Positions 21,738 to 25,357 of a stretch of 25,357 nt of DNA are shown here, piece by piece. The translations under genes were made by a program, and so were the position numbers. Numbering within the stretch: position 1 is the stretch's first letter; each line of letters begins with the position of its first letter. The notes beneath the pieces are model-generated. The model saw only the letters and a program-made list of their open reading frames with translations. It had not been told where the DNA came from and searched no databases. This DNA is from an uncultured Eubacteriales bacterium (GTDB lineage Bacteria > Bacillota > Clostridia > Oscillospirales > Butyricicoccaceae): contig USML01000017.1 of NCBI GenBank assembly GCA_900555855.1, positions 1 through 25,357 on the forward strand. Reading direction: 5' to 3'.

Positions 21738-22751
21738 ATGGAGCCTATGACCATTCGGGAGCGCATCGAAGAGACCGAGCGCCAGCTGCTGGCCCCCCAG
21801 GCGGCGCTGGCCGCGGAAAGCCGGGGCCGGGAGCGGGAGGAAGCGCCGGACGAGCTGCGCACCTGCTATATGCGGGACCGGGACCGGATCATCCACAGCA
21901 AAAGCTTCCGCCGCCTGAAGCACAAGACCCAGGTCTTTCTTTCGCCGGAGGGCGATCATTACCGCACCCGCCTGACCCATACGCTGGAGGTGGCGCAGAT
22001 CTCCCGGACCGTGGCCCGGGGGCTGCGGCTCAATGAGGATCTGACGGAGGCCATCGCGCTGGGCCACGATCTGGGGCACACGCCCTTCGGCCATGCGGGC
22101 GAGCGGGCCCTTACCGACGCCTGCGGCCACCCCTTCCGCCACAATGAGCAGAGCGTGCGGGTGGTGCGTCTGCTGGAAAAGAGCGGCAAGGGCCTGAATC
22201 TGACCCGGGAGGTGCTGGACGGCATCCTCTGCCACACCAGCGGCACGGAAGCCTTTACCCGGGAGGGACGCATCGTCCGCTATGCGGACCGGATCGCTTA
22301 CATCAACCACGACATTGACGACGCCGTCCGGGCGGGGGTGCTCAGCGAGGACGATATCCCCTTTGAGCTTCGCCTGGGCCTCGGCGTGACCCACAGCCGC
22401 CGCATCGCCGCGCTGGTGAACGCCCTGATCCAATACGGTCAGCGCACCGGCGAGATCGGCATGGAGCCGGAGATAGCGGCCCAGATGAACGCCCTGCATG
22501 ATTTTATGTATGAGGCCGTTTACCGCAACCCCGTGGCCAAGGGGGAGGAGGGCAAGTGCGAGGAGATCGTCCGCTTCCTCTACCGTCATTTTATGGAGCA
22601 TCCGGAAAAGCTCACGGGGGAATATCTGCTCATCGCCGACCGGGACGGCAAGGACGCCGCCGTCTGCGACTATATCGCCGGCATGACGGACCGGTATGCC
22701 GTGGCGGTGTTTGAAGACATCACCGTCCCCAAAAACTGGAGCAAATATTGA
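21738..22751 (+). CDS. dgt: Deoxyguanosinetriphosphate triphosphohydrolase-like protein
   Basis: The 337-residue HD-domain protein matches the dGTPase family, which splits dNTPs to deoxynucleoside and triphosphate. The N-terminal DRIIHSKSFRRLKHKTQVF and the HD ligands are present: His81 in RTRLTHTLEV, His110-Asp111 in LGHDLGHTPFGHAGE, and the late Asp in YADRIAYINHDIDDA. The ATG at 21738 is chosen because AGAGGAGC precedes it; the open frame extends 15 codons upstream without a ribosome site. The gene order dgt-dnaG-rpoD is widespread in Clostridia, so it probably belongs to that operon. Whether it prefers dGTP or other dNTPs cannot be told from sequence. Confidence 0.93.
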   Translation: MEPMTIRERIEETERQLLAPQAALAAESRGREREEAPDELRTCYMRDRDRIIHSKSFRRLKHKTQVFLSPEGDHYRTRLTHTLEVAQISRTVARGLRLNEDLTEAIALGHDLGHTPFGHAGERALTDACGHPFRHNEQSVRVVRLLEKSGKGLNLTREVLDGILCHTSGTEAFTREGRIVRYADRIAYINHDIDDAVRAGVLSEDDIPFELRLGLGVTHSRRIAALVNALIQYGQRTGEIGMEPEIAAQMNALHDFMYEAVYRNPVAKGEEGKCEEIVRFLYRHFMEHPEKLTGEYLLIADRDGKDAAVCDYIAGMTDRYAVAVFEDITVPKNWSKY

Positions 22752-22796
22752 GCCGGATCCAGCAGAAAGAGAGAACAGGGAAGGGAGGGGAGCGCC

Positions 22797-24605
22797 GTGT
22801 CGCTGCCGCCGCAGTTTCTGGACGAGCTGATCGCCCGGACGGACATCGTGGAGCTGATCAACCGGTATGTGCCGCTGAAAAAGAAGGGCAATAACTTCTG
22901 GGCCTGCTGCCCCTTCCACCACGAAAAGACGCCGTCCTTCTCCGTCTCGCAGGACAAGCAGTTTTTCAAGTGCTTCGGCTGCGGCGAGGGGGGCAACGCC
23001 ATCCATTTTCTCATGAAGATCGAAAACCTGCCCTATATCGACGCGGTGGAGAAGCTGGCGGAGAGGGCGGGCATGGAGATGCCCCAGGAGGAGGACGGCG
23101 GCAAGCGCCGCTTCCAGCGCCGAAGGCTGCTGGATCTGAACCGGGACGCCGCCCGCTATTATTATGAGACGCTGGCAGGGCCCGCCGGCGGGGAAGCCCG
23201 GGCCTATCTGGCAAAGCGGGGCCTGACGCCCCAGACCATCGTCCGCTTTGGGCTGGGCTATGCCGGCCAGAGCTGGGACGGGCTTTCCCGGGCCATGCGC
23301 AGCAAGGGCTATTCTGAGCAGGAGCTGGAGGAGGCCCGGCTGGCGGCCCGCGGCAAGCGGGGGAGCCTTTACGATTTCTTCCGGGACCGGATCATGTTTC
23401 CCATCATTGATGTGCGGGGCGATGTGGTTGCCTTTGGCGGGCGCATCCTCCACGGCGATGGGGACGGACGGAAATACATCAACAGCTCGGACACCCCGGT
23501 CTACAGCAAAAGCCGCAATCTTTATGCGCTGAATCTGGCGAAAAAGACTAAGGCCAGCCGCTTTATCCTCTGCGAGGGCAATGTGGATGTGATCGCCCTC
23601 CATCAGGCAGGCTTTGACAGCGCCGTGGCCTCCTGCGGGACGGCCCTCACCGCCGACCAGGCCCGGCTCATGGGCAAATATACCCAGGAGGTCGTGATCT
23701 GCTACGATGCCGACGCGGCCGGGCAGAAGGCCACGGAAAAGGCCATCGACATCCTCAAGGGCAACGGGCTTGCGGTGCGGGTGCTCCGTCTGCCGCCCCG
23801 GCGGGACGCCCAGGGAAGGATCCTTCGGGACAGCGAGGGCCGCCCCATGAAGGTGGACCCGGACGATTTTATCCGCATGAACGGGGCGGACGCCTTTCAG
23901 TCGCTGCTGGACAAGCCCCAGACCGACGGGCAGTATCGCATGGGGGAGATCCGGCAAAAATACACCGATCTTTCCGACGACGAGCAGCGGATCGCCTATG
24001 TGAAGGATGCCGTTCAATACATCGCAGGGGTCGCCTCCGCCGTGGAGCGGGAGATCTATGCCCACAATGCGGCGCGGGAGGCCGGCGTCTCGCCGGAGAG
24101 CATCCTGACGGAGGCCGAACGGAGCCGAAGGCAGCGGCAGCGCCGGGAGGAACGGCGCATTCAGCAGCAGGCCCTGCAGCCGGAGCAGCTGCTGCAGCCC
24201 AAGGACTGGTCGCTGCGCTATCAGGATATCGGCTCCGCCGCGGCGGAGCAGCGGCTGCTCTCCACCGTTCTGGGCGACCGGCAGCTGCTGGAATATGCGG
24301 CGGTCAGGCTGCGGCCGGAGCAGTTTTCCTCGGAGTTTCTGGGCCGGGTCTACCGCATGGCGCTGGACCGGCTGGCCCAGGGGCTGGAGCCGGATCCCGC
24401 CGCCTGTATGACGGGGCTTTCCGAGGCGGAGCTGCGGCAGCTTTCCACGATCCTTGCCGCGGGAGAACGGGCCCGGGGCAACGAGCAAACCCTTCGGGAC
24501 TGCATCAGCAGGATCGCATATGACGCAAGAAAAAGAGAAGCCGCCGGGGACGACGCCGCGCTTTTGCGGGAGGCCCTGCGGCGGAAGCAGGATAAGGAGG
24601 AATGA
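22797..24605 (+). CDS. dnaG: DNA primase
   Basis: The 602-residue protein makes RNA primers for the replication fork. The CHC2 zinc finger is complete (Cys38-x2-His41-x17-Cys59-x2-Cys62). The TOPRIM core has the catalytic Glu260 in [10 protein letters not shown] and the D-x-D pair Asp304/Asp306 in [11 protein letters not shown]. Between them are the RNA-polymerase-domain signatures [25 protein letters not shown]. Residues about 430-600 form a helical helicase-binding domain with an Arg/Gln-rich linker. The start is GTG at 22797 behind AAGGGAGGGG (22781-22790). rpoD follows after two bases, so the two are co-transcribed and probably translationally coupled. Length is normal for the family. Confidence 0.97.
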   Translation: MSLPPQFLDELIARTDIVELINRYVPLKKKGNNFWACCPFHHEKTPSFSVSQDKQFFKCFGCGEGGNAIHFLMKIENLPYIDAVEKLAERAGMEMPQEEDGGKRRFQRRRLLDLNRDAARYYYETLAGPAGGEARAYLAKRGLTPQTIVRFGLGYAGQSWDGLSRAMRSKGYSEQELEEARLAARGKRGSLYDFFRDRIMFPIIDVRGDVVAFGGRILHGDGDGRKYINSSDTPVYSKSRNLYALNLAKKTKASRFILCEGNVDVIALHQAGFDSAVASCGTALTADQARLMGKYTQEVVICYDADAAGQKATEKAIDILKGNGLAVRVLRLPPRRDAQGRILRDSEGRPMKVDPDDFIRMNGADAFQSLLDKPQTDGQYRMGEIRQKYTDLSDDEQRIAYVKDAVQYIAGVASAVEREIYAHNAAREAGVSPESILTEAERSRRQRQRREERRIQQQALQPEQLLQPKDWSLRYQDIGSAAAEQRLLSTVLGDRQLLEYAAVRLRPEQFSSEFLGRVYRMALDRLAQGLEPDPAACMTGLSEAELRQLSTILAAGERARGNEQTLRDCISRIAYDARKREAAGDDAALLREALRRKQDKEE

Positions 24606-24607
24606 AC

Positions 24608-25357
<750 letters not shown>

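Noticed and set aside
20943..24488. A 1181-codon open frame on the minus strand
   Set aside because: It lies antisense to the metallophosphoesterase, dgt and dnaG, all with clear motifs. It is a product of high GC and lacks any domain pattern.

Overview
The window reads as chromosomal DNA of a GC-rich, spore-forming member of the Clostridia, most like the gut Oscillospiraceae (Oscillibacter/Flavonifractor type). The reasons are strong AGGAGG-type ribosome sites, several TTG/GTG starts, a BspA-type leucine-rich-repeat surface protein, sporulation and germination genes (sipL-like, spoVB-like, a gerK-type operon) and the conserved dgt-dnaG-rpoD block. No phage, plasmid, insertion sequence, CRISPR array or rRNA is visible. 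The family placement is inference from gene content and base composition.

Layout. Bases 1-1226 hold the end of a PASTA-domain Ser/Thr kinase and the GTPase rsgA, overlapping by one base. Bases 1317-3680 hold a secreted repeat protein with its own promoter, bracketed by two identical 23-base terminator segments. Bases 3687-5289 hold a sipL-like spore coat morphogenesis gene behind a sigma-E-like promoter. Bases 5291-7339 hold a HAD phosphatase and a P1 (DmpA-type) peptidase, followed by phased A-tracts and a bidirectional terminator. Bases 7346-8879 (minus) hold a spoVB-like flippase with a second sigma-E-like promoter that appears to make a leaderless message. A tRNA-Pro(GGG) lies at 8930-9005. 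Bases 9062-10375 (minus) hold an orphan BMP-family lipoprotein. Bases 10595-14197 are a gerKA-gerKC-gerKB germinant receptor operon, followed by dapA, ridA and a single-domain MGMT protein up to a bidirectional terminator near 16058. Bases 16080-19793 (minus) are a three-gene operon (MATE exporter, PepF oligopeptidase, circularly permuted papain-like protein), divergent from a LysR regulator at 19921. From there to the end the genes run on the plus strand: metallophosphoesterase, dgt, dnaG and the first 250 codons of rpoD.

How the genes work together. Two genes expected in the mother cell (sipL-like and spoVB-like) carry promoters with the same -35 element and the same 14-base spacer, so they are probably switched on together. 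The germinant receptor and dapA (whose product feeds dipicolinate) are adjacent, although dapA is also needed for lysine and cell wall. The LysR gene probably controls the divergent MATE operon through an inverted repeat that covers both core elements of the MATE promoter. The end of the window is the replication-primase/housekeeping-sigma block.

I found no convincing new multi-gene system. The observations most worth testing are the matched sigma-E-like promoters with a leaderless spoVB start, the LysR/MATE operator, the phased A-tracts and the repeat-rich surface protein between duplicated terminators.
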